A stretch of 64,000 bases of DNA from Owenia fusiformis (taxonomy: Eukaryota; Annelida; Polychaeta; Sabellida; Oweniidae), in NCBI GenBank assembly GCA_903813345.2, contig CAIIXF020000001.1:41943366-42007365 (forward strand), given 5' to 3'. The notes under the pieces were generated by a model. The model worked only from the letters and a program-made list of their open reading frames with translations. It was not told the origin of the DNA and did not search any database. Position 1 is the stretch's first letter. Each line of letters starts with the position of its first letter. Positions 45,332 through 57,445 of the stretch are shown in pieces. Made by a program: the position numbers and the translations under genes.

Positions 45332-45640
45332 ACCAGATCACGGATTTGGTTCACATTTTATATGCTGATGCCCAGAGACAAAGGAGCTCTGCTCAAGAAG
45401 ACATTTTAAATATGGCCACTGAATCTCAAAATGGCCGCCATTTAAAAAAAGTAATCTTTGATGACTCAAATACCAGTGGACAGATTTGGGTCAAAGTTCA
45501 CATGCTGATGCATAGGGACAGAGGAGCTCTGGTCGATAAGATGACAACTCAATTTCAAATTGGCAATCATGTTTCATAAAAACATAATCTTTGATAACTC
45601 AAATACCAGTGGATGAATTTGGCTCCAATTTTATATAGCC
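45332..45640 (+). repeat. tandem repeat, about 145-bp unit
   Basis: Just over two copies of a unit with CACATGCTGATGC, GAGCTCTG and TAATCTTTGATGACTCAAAT followed by ACCAGTGGA. Includes CAAAATGGCCGCCATTT, a perfect palindrome matching the GGCGGCCAT-type (YY1-like) motif. Confidence 0.7.
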
Positions 45641-46623
45641 GCTATTTATCAAAACATGTTTTGTTCGGTCGGATTTGCTACTCCGTGGAGTTGCTGTTTT
45701 TCTAGTTCATATAATGTCTCTGAAATCTTTATTTTTTTGTATTTTTCCTGAAGTTTTGGATTAGCTAGCATGTCATGTATTGTTCTATTTCTAGGGTATA
45801 TTTAGAGTACAGTCGTTACATAATGGTTAATTTATGGTTGCTATGGTTGCATGAACTATGGCACCCTGGAGAAGATTATTGATAAAAGCGTGTTACCATA
45901 TCAACCATATCTAAACTAACATGTTGTGATCAGTCAGATAGAACGATGCTTATTGTACATTATAAAAAATAAAAAAAAATATTATAAAGAAGATACTTTA
46001 TGAGGATACCATATTCAGTACTACAGATTAGATGTTCTAAATGATGCATTTCTTAAAATGCTTATTTCAAAACATCAGTTACACACTGCACCATTCAACG
46101 AGGCGTAAAAAGGTAACACATGGCCTTTTAGATAGTCAATAATAAATACAATTATAAAGCGTGGTAGACACAAGATGGGTAAGTATAGACAATATTTATC
46201 ACAAGGGGAAGTCTAGAGCCAATTAAACTGTTCTGACCATTATTAACAAGAAGGAAGCTAAGATAAAGAGGCGATCAACAAAAAGGTAGAGATTAATCTT
46301 GTCCTCCTTTACAAGATAAACGGTTTAGTATTCTATCTACCTCCGTATTTAAAGATATTAATGGCATGTCTATATTATTATTCAGGTTCGTGTAACTTGT
46401 TTGTGGAATCCCAGAAGTTTTTCCCTTCCTAATTAATCTTATGATATCGTCCGTGGAGTTTCGTATTGTCTCATCACAAAATATATCATATCATTTTCAC
46501 ATTTTTAATACAGAGTGGGCTAAAAATTGTAACAATCATTTTCAATTGAGTATAAGTTCATATTAATGCAGCTAAAGTAAATCTAAAGCATGGTCAATGG
46601 TTATCGATATATCGAAACAATCA
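45641..46623. other. intergenic, no gene seen
   Basis: AT-rich. A terminal-like motif TACAGAGTGGGCTAAAAATT occurs at about 46,511. Confidence 0.5.
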
Positions 46624-47969
46624 CACGGTGTCCAACCCAAACGCTCTTACATGTACGACGAAGCGTTTCATTACTGAAACTAAACAAACGCTGCAGAGTA
46701 AGAAAAATGGCGGGCGGGAATGATGAGCCGTCTGACAATTTCCCCAATAATGGGAATAAGTGTTACTTATTTCGAGTATACCATTCGATGAGAAGACTTC
46801 TGGTTTGCCATACTTATATAGGGGAGTGTAGCAATTACTGATCGAGTAATATGGTTCCATTTGATGGGTTAGATATTCATGTTGTACTTGGCTAGCTGTT
46901 GACGTTTGAAGCAATTAGGAAGAGCCGTACGAAACAGTATAGTTATCATATAATTCATAAACGTACGTGTCATTCTACCGGTAAAAACCCCCTTTGTTGA
47001 GACATGTGATTTGTTGAGTCAAGATTAGAGCATCAGGGATATTTTGGTCAAATTCAAGTTTCACACCATACATTATCGTAATTGTGATTTGATGACCGAA
47101 AATCCAGTCTTATAAATGATGACATTCTCATATTCAAGAAACGCTACGATCTGGTTAACACAGTGAAGTGGAAACGCTGCGGTACTAGTCTAGATATTTA
47201 GGAATTAGCTTGACTTTCCTTTTCAGGAAGAGAAAGAAAAGATCTATTATACCCCTTGGCATCAAAAGAAGAAAGATTAATTCACATTTAAACTTTTTGT
47301 CAATAGTTTTATGTTTTTGCACACATGTAGGCATACCATCATCTCATGTAGGCTTAAGTCGGCCTGTTGCATGTGTAGCACCACCAGGTTCAGATGTTTC
47401 AATTTGCCTAACAAGTACAACATGTTTTTATAGATATATTTCATTCCGGATTCCTCTCTAATAATCTGAAAATAATATCAAAACAAAATGGTAAGAGCGT
47501 TTCTAAAATTGTGTCCAAAATCGACAGAGCGTTTTGAAGAAAACAAGCGATTTCTCGAGAACAAGTTATGGACTAAGACTGGGATTTAAGCAAATGACAA
47601 TATACGAGTTTATGATCTACTACTTTAATAGAAAGATTGACGTTCTCATATAAATACTAGTTTAATACGTAATTTGTGGTCAATTCGTCAACTTCAGATT
47701 CGTTCGATCTACACTACGGAGCTTTGATCAAGCAAATAACAGTTTGCCACCAGAAGTTGAGTAAATAAGATCTTTGCTCAGGGTATTGTTCATCGCATGG
47801 TACATTCTATGTCACACTATAACGTATGATATCTAAGAGAAACAAGTGAAACAATACTTACAGTCATAGTGGTACCTTCATTAGCAGCCATTTTATTTCA
47901 CTCCGCAGCGTTTCCGCCTGAATAAAACGCCCCGTCGTGCATGTAAGAGCGTTTTGGTTGGACACCGTG
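46624..47969. mobile_element. 1.35-kb inverted-terminal element, unassigned
   Basis: Left CACGGTGTCCAACCCAAACG, right CGTTTTGGTTGGACACCGTG. The similarity runs about 85-90 bp inward (CTCTTACATG, ACGACG, AAACGCTGC) and reaches an ATG in each arm: ATGGCGGGCGGG at 46,708 on plus, ATGGCTGCTAATG near 47,893 on minus. The minus-strand frame MAANEGTTMT runs straight into a GTAAGT donor. The interior has a further GAAACGCTGCGGT and an acceptor-like CCTTTTCAG at 47,225. No transposase domain recognised; target duplication unclear. Confidence 0.65.
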
Positions 47970-48164
47970 ACTTATTTACAATTTCAAAACGTCAACTCAG
48001 GCTGATTGAAGGCATGTTACCCTAATCGCAGTGTTTAGTTCTAAACTAATATAACCTTTGGAGAGGAGATGCTACCTTTGAGAAGCTTAACTAATGCAAA
48101 TTGTGAACGCATTTTGAGGACGTTCCTGAGTATTCAGCATACCAAGATGCCCAATCGACGAGAA

Positions 48165-48645
48165 AAGTTGAAGATTTTAAAAGATTGATTTTAAGAGACT
48201 TGTACTTTTAACCTCTAACGACTAATTAAATAGTTAATTAATTAATAGCATTTTCGATTTCAGTGAAAGTTTTCCACAATAAAAACTTTGATTAATACAA
48301 TTATGTCATTTGATTATATTTTCCATGCCTTTTTAAAAAACTTAGGCCAAATCTCCTTTGATGCAGTTCTAAAATTCTTTAAAACCTTGGTTTATTCCCT
48401 TGACAATCAAACATTTCATGATTAATCACACTAGGTACATTGGCAGGGTCATCTCATAGTATACCATAAAGTTTCAGACAGATTCAACTAACACTTTTTT
48501 AAAAATCATTAAATTAAGGGATTAATGCAAGTTTATAGCATGGAAGGCTATGGCAGTCTGGCCCAAGCAAAACGAAGAATGACAAGAGTGACATCTATTA
48601 TGTCAGATTAATTCAGCCATATATAGAAACTATGGCTATTGAAAA
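48165..48645 (+). repeat. dispersed repeat R1, copy 3
   Basis: Same length and order of blocks as 30,845-31,335 (AGTTCTAAAATTCTTTAAAA, TTGACAATCAAACATTTCAT, TTGGCAGGGTCAT, GTGACATCTATTATGTCAG). Confidence 0.65.
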
Positions 48646-49124
48646 ATTTAGTCTACAATAGTCTAACTTTTCGACAAAGATCGAAATATATCATTTTTGT
48701 AATCTAAACTAAGTTTGGAAAAACCGCTACTTGTTTGATATATTTGATTATATCGGTGCCATTGTTATCTCTGTGTGAATCACAATTAATCATCAACAGT
48801 CACCAATCACTAGTCCTTAGTAAAATGATCTAAGATGGTGGACAATCAAAATTCACGAAAATACAACGTTCTTTTCAACATCTTTTCAACATTAACGGCT
48901 TATATTTCTTCGAGGCTACTCAAGCATATCGTCTGATATTATGTGGACTTAGAAACGTCTTACAAACAAGTCACATTATGATATTCAATTTACAAAACAC
49001 GATCCAGGAAATAGCATTTGGTCTGTGTTAATACTTTTTACTGAGAGAGATCTATCTCTGCAAAAATAGTCATCGTCAATTAAATGAATCACTGATTTTC
49101 AAATTGTTGTCTCCAATGTACATA
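48646..49124. other. intergenic, no gene seen
   Basis: AT-rich; nothing recognised. Confidence 0.5.
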
Positions 49125-49391
49125 CACTCCCCTCCATAAGTTTGGCAACCTTAGCTCCCCCATTGAACTACGTGGTAAAGCCTCTTTACGTTTGAATTTT
49201 TATTTACTTAACCGGCGAGGAAATACCGATTGAGAAAATTTGGAGGTATTGGAAATGAAATCAAATTACGTTTCCATCAATAGCATAAGTATTTTCATTG
49301 CAGGTTAAGAAAATTAAAATTCAAAGGTAAAGGGGCTTTAACACGTAGTTCAATGGGGGAGCTAAGGTTGCCAAACTTATGGAGGGGAGTG
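49125..49391. mobile_element. 267-bp MITE with TA flanks, Tc1/mariner-like
   Basis: Ends CACTCCCCTCCATAAGTTTG and its exact inverse. The arms continue with few differences for about 80 bp (GCAACCTTAGCTCCCCCATT, GAACTACGTG) and both ends abut TA. A fragment of the end lies at 8812-8830. Confidence 0.8.
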
Positions 49392-49884
49392 TATATAAAA
49401 GAAGTATACTAGAAATATAGGGAGATATCTTAAATCCATTTCTTTTTTCAATGATCGATTGTAGGCCTACTTGTCAATTGAAATTATGATATGACCGTTT
49501 ATTAGTTGCAGTGTAACTGGGGATTCTGATGAAAGATGCAGGCTAGACCAAAAACGCCAATGTGGATGTAAAAAAGCAAAATTTTGAATTTCTTTTGAAA
49601 AAGTTGCGTACGCAGCCTGTATTTAAACTGCCATTTCAAATTCATTTAAAACGAGTAATTATGCACATTTTGTATATCGTGTCCCAAAACGTTATGGCTA
49701 TAATCATAAAGAATGATGTCTCCATGACCTCCGCAAATCAGAAAAACAAAGAAAAACATATAGTTGACATATCTGATGTAGATTTCAGACAATTTGACGA
49801 ATAAGGATATTAATTTAGACACGTTTTGCTTCAGAGAGCATGAATTCATGAAAAATTCAAAATGAAATACTATGCTATAAGGAT
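49392..49884. other. intergenic, no gene seen
   Basis: AT-rich. The 80-codon frame at 49,562-49,804 (MDVKKQNFEFLLKKLRTQ...) has no recognised domain or splice context. Confidence 0.45.
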
Positions 49885-49960
49885 GTGCCAGTGAAGTCAG
49901 TCCACTCAAATAAGGATCGAACCTACGACACCTCGCTGTCGGGGCGTGTGTTCTCAATAT
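49885..49960 (-). mobile_element. tRNA-derived SINE relic
   Basis: On the minus strand GCCCCGACAGCGAGGTGTCG is followed by TAGGTTCGATCC, a pol III B box in tRNA T-arm context. Parallels 10,478-10,548. The body and tail are not recognisable. Confidence 0.45.
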
Positions 49961-50301
49961 ATCTTTTTATAATGAAATACACCTGATATGAAGGTTGTAC
50001 GCTGATTAAAAACAGCCAATTTGATTCAAGTGTTAGCATCAGTGAAAAAAACTGGGTTTTTAGACCAAACACAGATGTATAGAAAAGTAGAAATTATCTG
50101 GAGGCGTAATTGGAACTTTGTGTTTCTTTGCGAATGTGACTGTATATAATTTAATCTTAAACATTTGCCCAATGGACGATGTTATTTGATTATGCTAAAC
50201 CATGCTAATAAAAAACTTCTTCTGGGTGAACAGTTCCGTAATTCAAAATCTGGTCATTTTTCACTTCCACAAATTTTGTCCGGTTTTTGTTCCTCTTGTT
50301 A

Positions 50302-50441
50302 TGCCTTGGTCACATAGGCTCCGATTTTCACTACGGCGCCCGGCCGATTGAGTATTTTGTTCAAAATTGAATACAATATTGAACAAAACACTCAATCGGC
50401 CGGGCGCCGGCCGATGGATCGGAGCATATGTGACCCAGGCA
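50302..50441. mobile_element. 140-bp palindromic MITE, second copy
   Basis: Same ends (TGCCTTGGTCACAT / ATGTGACCCAGGCA), same length and same TTA duplication as 40,989-41,128. One arm has CGATTTTCACTACGGCGCCC where the other arm has the GGCCGGCGCC form. Confidence 0.8.
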
Positions 50442-51460
50442 TTAGTGTATTCTGTTGGGATGCGACAGAAGTTTTCAAGTCAGCAAGTCAGACTCTACCG
50501 AGCTCAAGGAAAATGAGAGTTCCGAAAATGTCGATTGACTTTTAAAACCACGAACGAGATAACTGAAGAAGGAGAATACTCCAGATTTAAAGATGAATTA
50601 TACCTTATGATTACGTTAAATTACAACGTTGTGATGCCTGAAAAGTATGGTGATCTGTAATTAGTAGGGATTGGTAGAGAACATACCAACTGACTGCAAA
50701 TGATTATACCAGTTTGTAAACAAGCTCTTTAAGCTAAAATCCCTAATGGACCTAGAGGGATTAGTGGCGTTAATGCACTCCCATGTTAACAATAATTAGA
50801 AGCTCGTGACACTTTATTTAAATACATACTCATTTATATGCACAATACCATGCGTCCATTGTGGAATCCACAGTCTGGACTATCCCTCATTCTGATACTC
50901 ATAGCATCTTTCTGTTTCACCTGAAGGGCTGAGAAGAATTGAGATGTCATGGTTTATCATGATGACTATCCCTCGGAATACACAGCATTAATGATAAATC
51001 GGAATGCCATGTTTCAGTTTCAAGAAAAGTAAAGAACCATCTTCAACAGGGCGTCACTTTTGTGACGGTTACTGGCCTCACATTTAAAAAGTTAGAATTG
51101 GACAAAAATACCACTGTGTGCTCTGAGACTGATATTACTATATTTGACTATCATATAACAAGACAGCAATAATATGTGTACGATATCTTAAAGATTTATA
51201 AACCACCAACACTTCCAAACCAAAAGTTCATTTTATCATGATCGGGTCATGTGTCGGGGATATAAAGTCAGCACGTGTTTGTTTTCGCGGCAAATCTGAT
51301 TTCATTTTCAGAGCAGAAATTTTACGTCACGTGACATGATTGATAAATGACACTTCGTCAGGAATCAATTTGCCGAAAAATACGATTTGGTGAATAAAAA
51401 CAAAACCCTGGCCTCAAAAACGAGTTGTTCACTCTTAGATCAGGGGGGCGCAGAGTAGTC
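50442..51460. other. intergenic, no gene seen
   Basis: AT-rich, no exon supported. Confidence 0.5.
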
Positions 51461-51486
51461 GAAGTCGAACGAATGCCAAGGGTATC

Positions 51487-51665
51487 GTATCAGGGGATTC
51501 CCCTTGGCTTTCCCGTATGGTCATACAAGTCTTATATGGATCTATCACATGGTATTAAAATGGCGGCAATAGTAAATTGGATTCCTTTATGGTCCCCCAA
51601 TCCTTATATGGATCTATCACATGATATTCAAAATGGCAAACAAAGGTCAGTTGTGGTCCTATAAG
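51487..51665 (+). repeat. dispersed repeat R2, copy 1
   Basis: Begins GTATCAGGGGATTCCCCTTG and contains two tandem units of about 75 bp built on CTTATATGGATCTATCACAT and AAAATGGC. Matches 56,893-57,080 and, inverted, 53,340-53,440. Confidence 0.65.
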
Positions 51666-53339
51666 CCTTATAGTCGATGGTATGAAATCTCTAGGACGTC
51701 TAATAAAGGAGTTGGTAGCACACTATAGCGCAGCGATATTTGACCTTACATTAACATACCTACATATGTCCCCTAATAATTTTTATTATAACCGTTCAAT
51801 ATACTCCCGGCTTTTAGGCTGAATTATGCCTGCCATTAACAGAGGTCAAAAAATCACCAAAAAATAAAATCCCTATTTTTTACAATTTGGAGTACACAAT
51901 ACAATAGAAAATAATAAAAAATGATTTTGAATATATTAGGTTTATGTTTCTAAGCTATAAGTTTGAGGTTATTTTTCTTATCAATACCAAAAAATATGTA
52001 ATCAGTGTATCAACGTTTTGTATTGTTTCATAGGTATTTATAAGATAAATGCTACAAATGAATCACTTTTATATTGAAATGACAAATGTTTAAATTATGC
52101 TAGTTTTTCACAAAAGGGATCTCAAAACGTTTTGAGATATGGACTTTTATTTATCGGTCAAAATTATAAATAAAGGCGGGCCTATTGCTCTTCCTTGACT
52201 AATTGGGACTACAGCTAAAATTCTATTTCCCGTAGTTAGATATAGCTCAGTTGCTTATAAAACAACCATCAAGACTTGATCGAATTCATGAATAATTGAG
52301 AAAAATCGTCCTTATCTTCCTAAATTTTGATTGTATCCAGCGGTAAGGTCAAATAACAAACAGCCATCATAAAACTTGATGATAGCCACAAGTAACGTCG
52401 AGGAAGAACTTCAGGGCATTCGATTGCATATGACTCTAATTGATTATTAGACATGCCCTTGGAATATATGAACATTCCAATACCTCTGTAACATTTTATT
52501 AGATATAAATCTTACCTTTTTTCTATTGTATTATGTTTTGTAAAACATGAACAATAATTTGTTGTTAGACCCCTTGCGATTATATGGAAAAATTCTGGTA
52601 ATAAAATATTTTAAATGGTAAGAAAACTAACATGTTCCCAATCATAAATTACCTAAATATTCCACATAATTGTTTCGAATCGGCTTGGCTCATATTTGAA
52701 AAATCAAACAAAATCTGAAAAACACACTTGCATAATTACACTAATTAAACACCGACATCTACGGTAAAATTAAATAGTATATTTTTAAATTATGATAATT
52801 TATTTTTGTTCGCATGCTTAGAATAACGGTCTGTGTCTTATAAAATGTATAAAAGTTCGAATCAAAATATTTACGTTTTTTGACCCCTTGTGATGAAAGA
52901 CATTTTTCAAACCACATGGGTACCACTTGACCTAATACGAATGCTGAGCTTTGGGAGATCTTCCTCTGTTATAGGACCATCAGGGGAGGGGAGACATTTC
53001 TCACGGAGATGACCTTTGGTATTGGCACGTTCGATAACTAACAATGCAGGCCTCATTCAGGCCATTGGAATGGATCTCACAATGTTCGCTGTTGTTTTAT
53101 GAGTATTCTCTACAAGTTTGGATCGAGTTACTTCAAAAGTATTACCGTAGTTTTGAAACTGATGATGATGTTGAAATGATGTTAGGATGTTAAACTGAAA
53201 TAAACGCCACTTTCACGATTTCTAATTTTTCTTTGCGCACGCTCGGCACTGAGAGAGCACGTGCTCATGGTTGTTCACGTGATCACATCCTGCAATTTGA
53301 TTGGACATCATATACTGGGTAATCCCCGAATACGATAGA
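51666..53339. other. intergenic, no gene seen
   Basis: AT-rich. GCTTTGGGAGATCTTCC at about 52,950 resembles CTTTGGGAGATCTCGCC next to repeat R2 at 57,065. Otherwise nothing recognised. Confidence 0.45.
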
Positions 53340-53440
53340 ATATGAAAGAATACTCACAGGTCCAAATGAAACTTGTAGGACCATACAGGGAAAGCTGAGG
53401 AGAAGCCCCTGATTCCAATAACTATGGGCGTTACTCACTT
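53340..53440 (-). repeat. dispersed repeat R2, inverted partial copy
   Basis: On the minus strand GGAATCAGGGGCTTCTCC is followed by CAGCTTTCCCTGTATGGTCC and CTACAAG, parallel to the start of the other R2 copies. Confidence 0.5.
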
Positions 53441-54858
53441 CTGCCCTTAGATTGAACCAATTATTGCATGGTTATAGGCTTTATAATATATCAATTTTAC
53501 AAAGGTGTACCAGATCAGTAAGTGGGTATGGTTTGCATCGCATCCTCCTGAAGAATTGGATCCTTTTTCAAGAATCTAGAGTTACAGGTTGTTTCTTCTT
53601 TTACACACATTAACAACCATTAAAGTAACAGTCTCAGTCTGTAACTTGTTTTCTATCGTGACCAAACCAAAGTGTGTTTTGAATTAATTTTACTGTCCAA
53701 GATCTGTCATGGTGTTTGCTACACCATCGTGAGGTCAGCCTAGATTAGGAAATTGTATTACCTTAGTAATGTGATGATTAGATCAGGAATCGATTATTTT
53801 GAAATCAAAACCTGGCGTCAAAGTGAGTTAGGTCATTAGACCTTTTGTTTGTTAACTGATGGAATTAACGATAGTCATACCGTACTTACTTATTGATAGA
53901 GCAGCATTAAAGAGGAGCAATGAGGGTCGGATTGGTATGCGATCTTGCAAGTAGGAAAAATAATCACCATTGTCATCATAGTGTAAATTTGAACATATCG
54001 GCATTAGATTTTGAACCAAAGTTACTGGACCCCACACCAGGACGTCGGTCCGTTCCAGTGACAAAATGGATGAATATCCGTAAAAGAAAATGGTTAAAAG
54101 TTTTCATTTTCATCATGTTGGCCAATAAGAGGTAGAGCTGTATTCCGATACTCTACTCATGTCTTAGAAGTTACCCCCGTTTACACAAAAGGTATGTTTA
54201 AATGTGGCTAACAAACTTTCTTCCCTCCCTAAAAGTTACTTGATTTAGATAATTTTCGAATATACTAGTTCGTCTCCCTTTGAATAGCAAAACAGCTCAT
54301 TAAAGGGAAAAAGAGTTACGCTTCGAATGCGGGTATTTAAATACATCATATACTATAATTGCGATGGAGTCAACAATATGTCATTTTTGCTCTCATCAGT
54401 ATGTTATCATGGTTTTTTCAATTCTACGAATTTGCATATTTCTGCATCTTGAATCTTAAATAGAGTCATGTTTGACATCCCAAATCGTTTCATAGAATAC
54501 AATTAGGGATGAAGCTAAAAGGGGAACATTCATGATTGACATGCCTTTTTTGAAAGATTGCATCCAGTAATTTATATTCTGTATCCCTTTTACTTCCTTT
54601 ATGAGTTTGTCGTTAGAACCCTGATTGAAATAAATCTGATGTCATACAGCGATTTACTAATGATGATGTTTAGCATTTCTATTTGAATATGACTTATAGT
54701 TTTAGATCACCAGCGTCACGTTTATCAGTTTAATAGAAGCGTTTCAAAATACTAATGCATTTCTGCTCTGAGATTCCCTGGCTTACACATTGATAGATAT
54801 ATATTTGATTCTTAGCTATTATATTTGAAATGTGATAAATCTTAACGAAAAATGATAA
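53441..54858. other. intergenic, no gene seen
   Basis: AT-rich; nothing recognised. Confidence 0.5.
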
Positions 54859-55110
54859 CCCTACTATCACAACAAACTCGTTCAAATACGTTCTCGAAAA
54901 CAGGCTTTAACTGTGCACGAACGGATTGGACGTACATAGAACCATTTGATCGTACTCGAACGGGAAGGTCATCAAGAACTTATAGCATGCTCAAAATTGT
55001 CTGGTGGTCGTCAAATTCTGCAATCAGAACGAGTAACAACGTAACTAAGGTGACCTGGAAGTATTACGAACAGAACTCTCGTACTTCAATCCTACTAGGG
55101 ACGTATTGAG
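54859..55110. mobile_element. truncated copy of the CCCTACTATCAC element
   Basis: Begins CCCTACTATCACAACAAACT after TAA, then GTTCTCGAAAAC and GAACGGATTGGACGTACAT, in the order seen at 56,050. The right terminus is missing. Confidence 0.6.
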
Positions 55111-55192
55111 AACGAGATAGAAATGTGTTCTTTAGTGATTTTGTTCCTTTTAGATGATTTTGGAGAAAATATTTTGCAATGTGTGAAAATAA

Positions 55193-55345
55193 TTTAAGCC
55201 CAAGACTCAATGCGTTGTAGCTGCTTCATTCCACTCAGGCGTTGTTTCCTAAACTTTGCATTCCCGCTGCGCGGTCATGCAGATTTGGAAACAACACCTT
55301 CTTTGTATGATTCAGTAAACAATGCACTGAGTCCAGGGCTTAAAT
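55193..55345. mobile_element. 153-bp inverted-repeat MITE
   Basis: TTTAAGCCCAAGACTCAATG at left, inverted at right as CACTGAGTCCAGGGCTTAAA. The inner GGAAACAACACCTTC / GGCGTTGTTTCC pair is also inverted. An end fragment is present at 28,085. Confidence 0.6.
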
Positions 55346-55614
55346 CCTTAATTCACTTTTTGTGATTTTATAAATTTTCAAAAATGATAGAAAAATTTAA
55401 ACCACATTTCCTTGATGTAATTTTTCATGTAGATTTCAAATATGCTATATTTGACTGAATTTCGAATAGCTAATGATGTAAATCAGCATTATTTCTACTC
55501 GTTATATATTCTATTGCCAACGGGTTTAATCATACTAAGAACGTAATTGGACTGCTTAGATACGTTGAGTAGACAGAATAAAGACTACTAAGGAACCAGT
55601 TAGCAAAACTAGCT

Positions 55615-55835
55615 ATCTCACCAAAGTAGTTGTCACTGCGTTCTTAATCCAAACGTTACCGAACTGGCTTGAAACAGTGTGCGAACGGAATGAATGTAGC
55701 TGCAACTTCCTACGGTCTATTTACGAACTTCAAAGACATGCCCAGACGGGAAGGTGATCTAGAATTTTTAACCATTTCAGAATGCGATGGCCATAACGCT
55801 CTGTTATTAGATCGTGTACCAACTCACAGCTAAGA
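55615..55835. repeat. internal fragment of the CCCTACTATCAC element
   Basis: Contains CACTGCGTTCTTAATCCAAA, GTGTGCGAACGGAATGAATG and CTACGGTCTATTTACGAACTT, matching 56,223-56,360. Confidence 0.55.
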
Positions 55836-56049
55836 CGTTTTGACGCTGTTAAGAATAGTTTTTGACGCCTTTAAAACTCATTTTTAGCGCCGTTCAAAAT
55901 GTCGCATCTTCAAATTCCAAGGTGGTTATAACACAAGTTGGAGCAACTGAAACCTTGTGAATCAAGATGGGATTTCGTGAAATTCAAAATTAAAGAGTCG
56001 CCATTTTCACTTCAGATTTTGAATCGCGAGTTTTGGTCTCATTAGTTAA

Positions 56050-56617
56050 CCCTACTATCACACCAAACTAGTTCTCACCACGTTCTCGAAAATGGGCTTC
56101 AACTGTGTACGAACGGACTGGACGTACTTAGAACCGTTTGGGGTCTGTTTACAAACTTCATCGAACGTCCTCGAACGGGTAGGTCTGCTAGAGCTTAGAA
56201 TATGCTCAAAATGTTCTCGTGGTAACTGCGTTCTTCAAAACTGGTTTTAAACTGTGTGCGAACGGAATGAACGTAGCTACAACGTTCTACGGTCTGTTTA
56301 CGAACTTCATGGACTTTCTCGAACGGGGAATGTGATTTAGAATTTTGAATCGATTCAAAATTCGATGGCGACCATACCGTTCTGTAATCAGGTCATGATG
56401 ACTTTCTAGACTAAGGGACGCGTTATACTACGTTGCACACCGATGTGGTGCGACCTGAACGAACTGTGAATGAGATGGACGTATTGAAGACTGTTTATGA
56501 ACGAAGTAGCTAATTAATTTAGACATATTTCCCGACCACAGCCAGATTGAGCCCGTTTTACGACGTTTTCGTAGGACTGGCAAGAACGGGTAAGAACTAG
56601 TTTGGTGTGATAGGGGG
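56050..56617. mobile_element. 568-bp inverted-terminal element with TAA target duplication, PIF/Harbinger-like
   Basis: Left CCCTACTATCACACCAAACT, right inverse AGTTTGGTGTGATAGGGGG; TAA precedes and follows. The interior consists of imperfect repeats of a unit with GTTCTCG, TGCGAACGGA, GACGTACTTAG and TCTGTTTACAAACTTC, so it is internally tandem. No transposase. Confidence 0.7.
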
Positions 56618-56892
56618 TAACAGACAATGTCAAAACACAAAATAAGTGATCTAGATATTAGCTCAAATCTTTTGGATTGTTCATTATGAATTTATAGCCA
56701 GTTTAATGTCTTGACAATAACGAAATTTTCATTGTTGGAAAATATCGAGATTGCATTCCGGGAGCCAATCCTCCTTGGTGTTTGGATGGAATTTTACAAG
56801 TGTCCATTGGTCATCTGAGCACATATACTACGTTCAAAACTTCAGACTACATCAGGTATCAGAGGAAGTGAGTAGCCCCTTATTTCTTTGGT

Positions 56893-57080
56893 ATTACTTG
56901 GTATCAGGGGATCCCCCTTAGCTTTCCCTACATGGTCCTACATGCCTTATATGGATCTTTCACATGGCATTTAAAATGGCGGACAACAAAACATGTTGGA
57001 CTCCTATATGGTCCAATAGGCTTTATATGGATCTATCACATGGAAACGGTGACCCAATACCACTGAACTTTGGGAGATCT
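56893..57080 (+). repeat. dispersed repeat R2, copy 2
   Basis: GGTATCAGGGGATCCCCCTT followed by two tandem units carrying CTTATATGGATCTTTCACAT and AAAATGGCGG. Same orientation as 51,487. Confidence 0.65.
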
Positions 57081-57284
57081 CGCCCCTGTCGGGTATTAAA
57101 TCAACGTCGTCTTAAGGAGCACAATGAAGGAGACGAGACACCATTTGATCATTCCTGACTTCATGGTAATCACTCAATTTAGCAGATTTGGGCTGCGTTT
57201 TTGAACTGCCCACGGGTTAGTGCAAATTACATATTCGAACATGACTGTATTCACGCCTTCTATAAACTGTAAACAAAGTCAACA

Positions 57285-57445
57285 TTTCACCCGGGGTATA
57301 TTCGCGAAGAATACCCCCGGTAATACACCCCTTAGTGCTAGGCACAAAAGCTTTCGAACCCCTCACTCCCTTCGGTCGTTCGGGGTACAGAAATAGTTTG
57401 TGCATAGTCCTGCGGGGTGTATTCGACAATATTACCCCTGCTCTT
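57285..57445. repeat. clustered small palindromes
   Basis: GGGGTATATTCGCGAAGAAT followed by ACCCC, and GGGGTGTATTCGACAATATT followed by ACCCC, form two similar hairpins flanking a CTCACTCCCTTCGG segment. Probably MITE remnants. Confidence 0.4.

Noticed and set aside
47210-47461. 83-codon frame within the 46,624 element as transposase
   Set aside because: No DDE-type motif or helix-turn-helix is visible. The start lies upstream of an acceptor-like site, so at most a short exon is possible.
49562-49804. 80-codon Lys-rich frame as a small gene
   Set aside because: No splice context, domain or supporting codon bias; AT-rich DNA often gives Lys/Asn/Ile-rich frames of this size.
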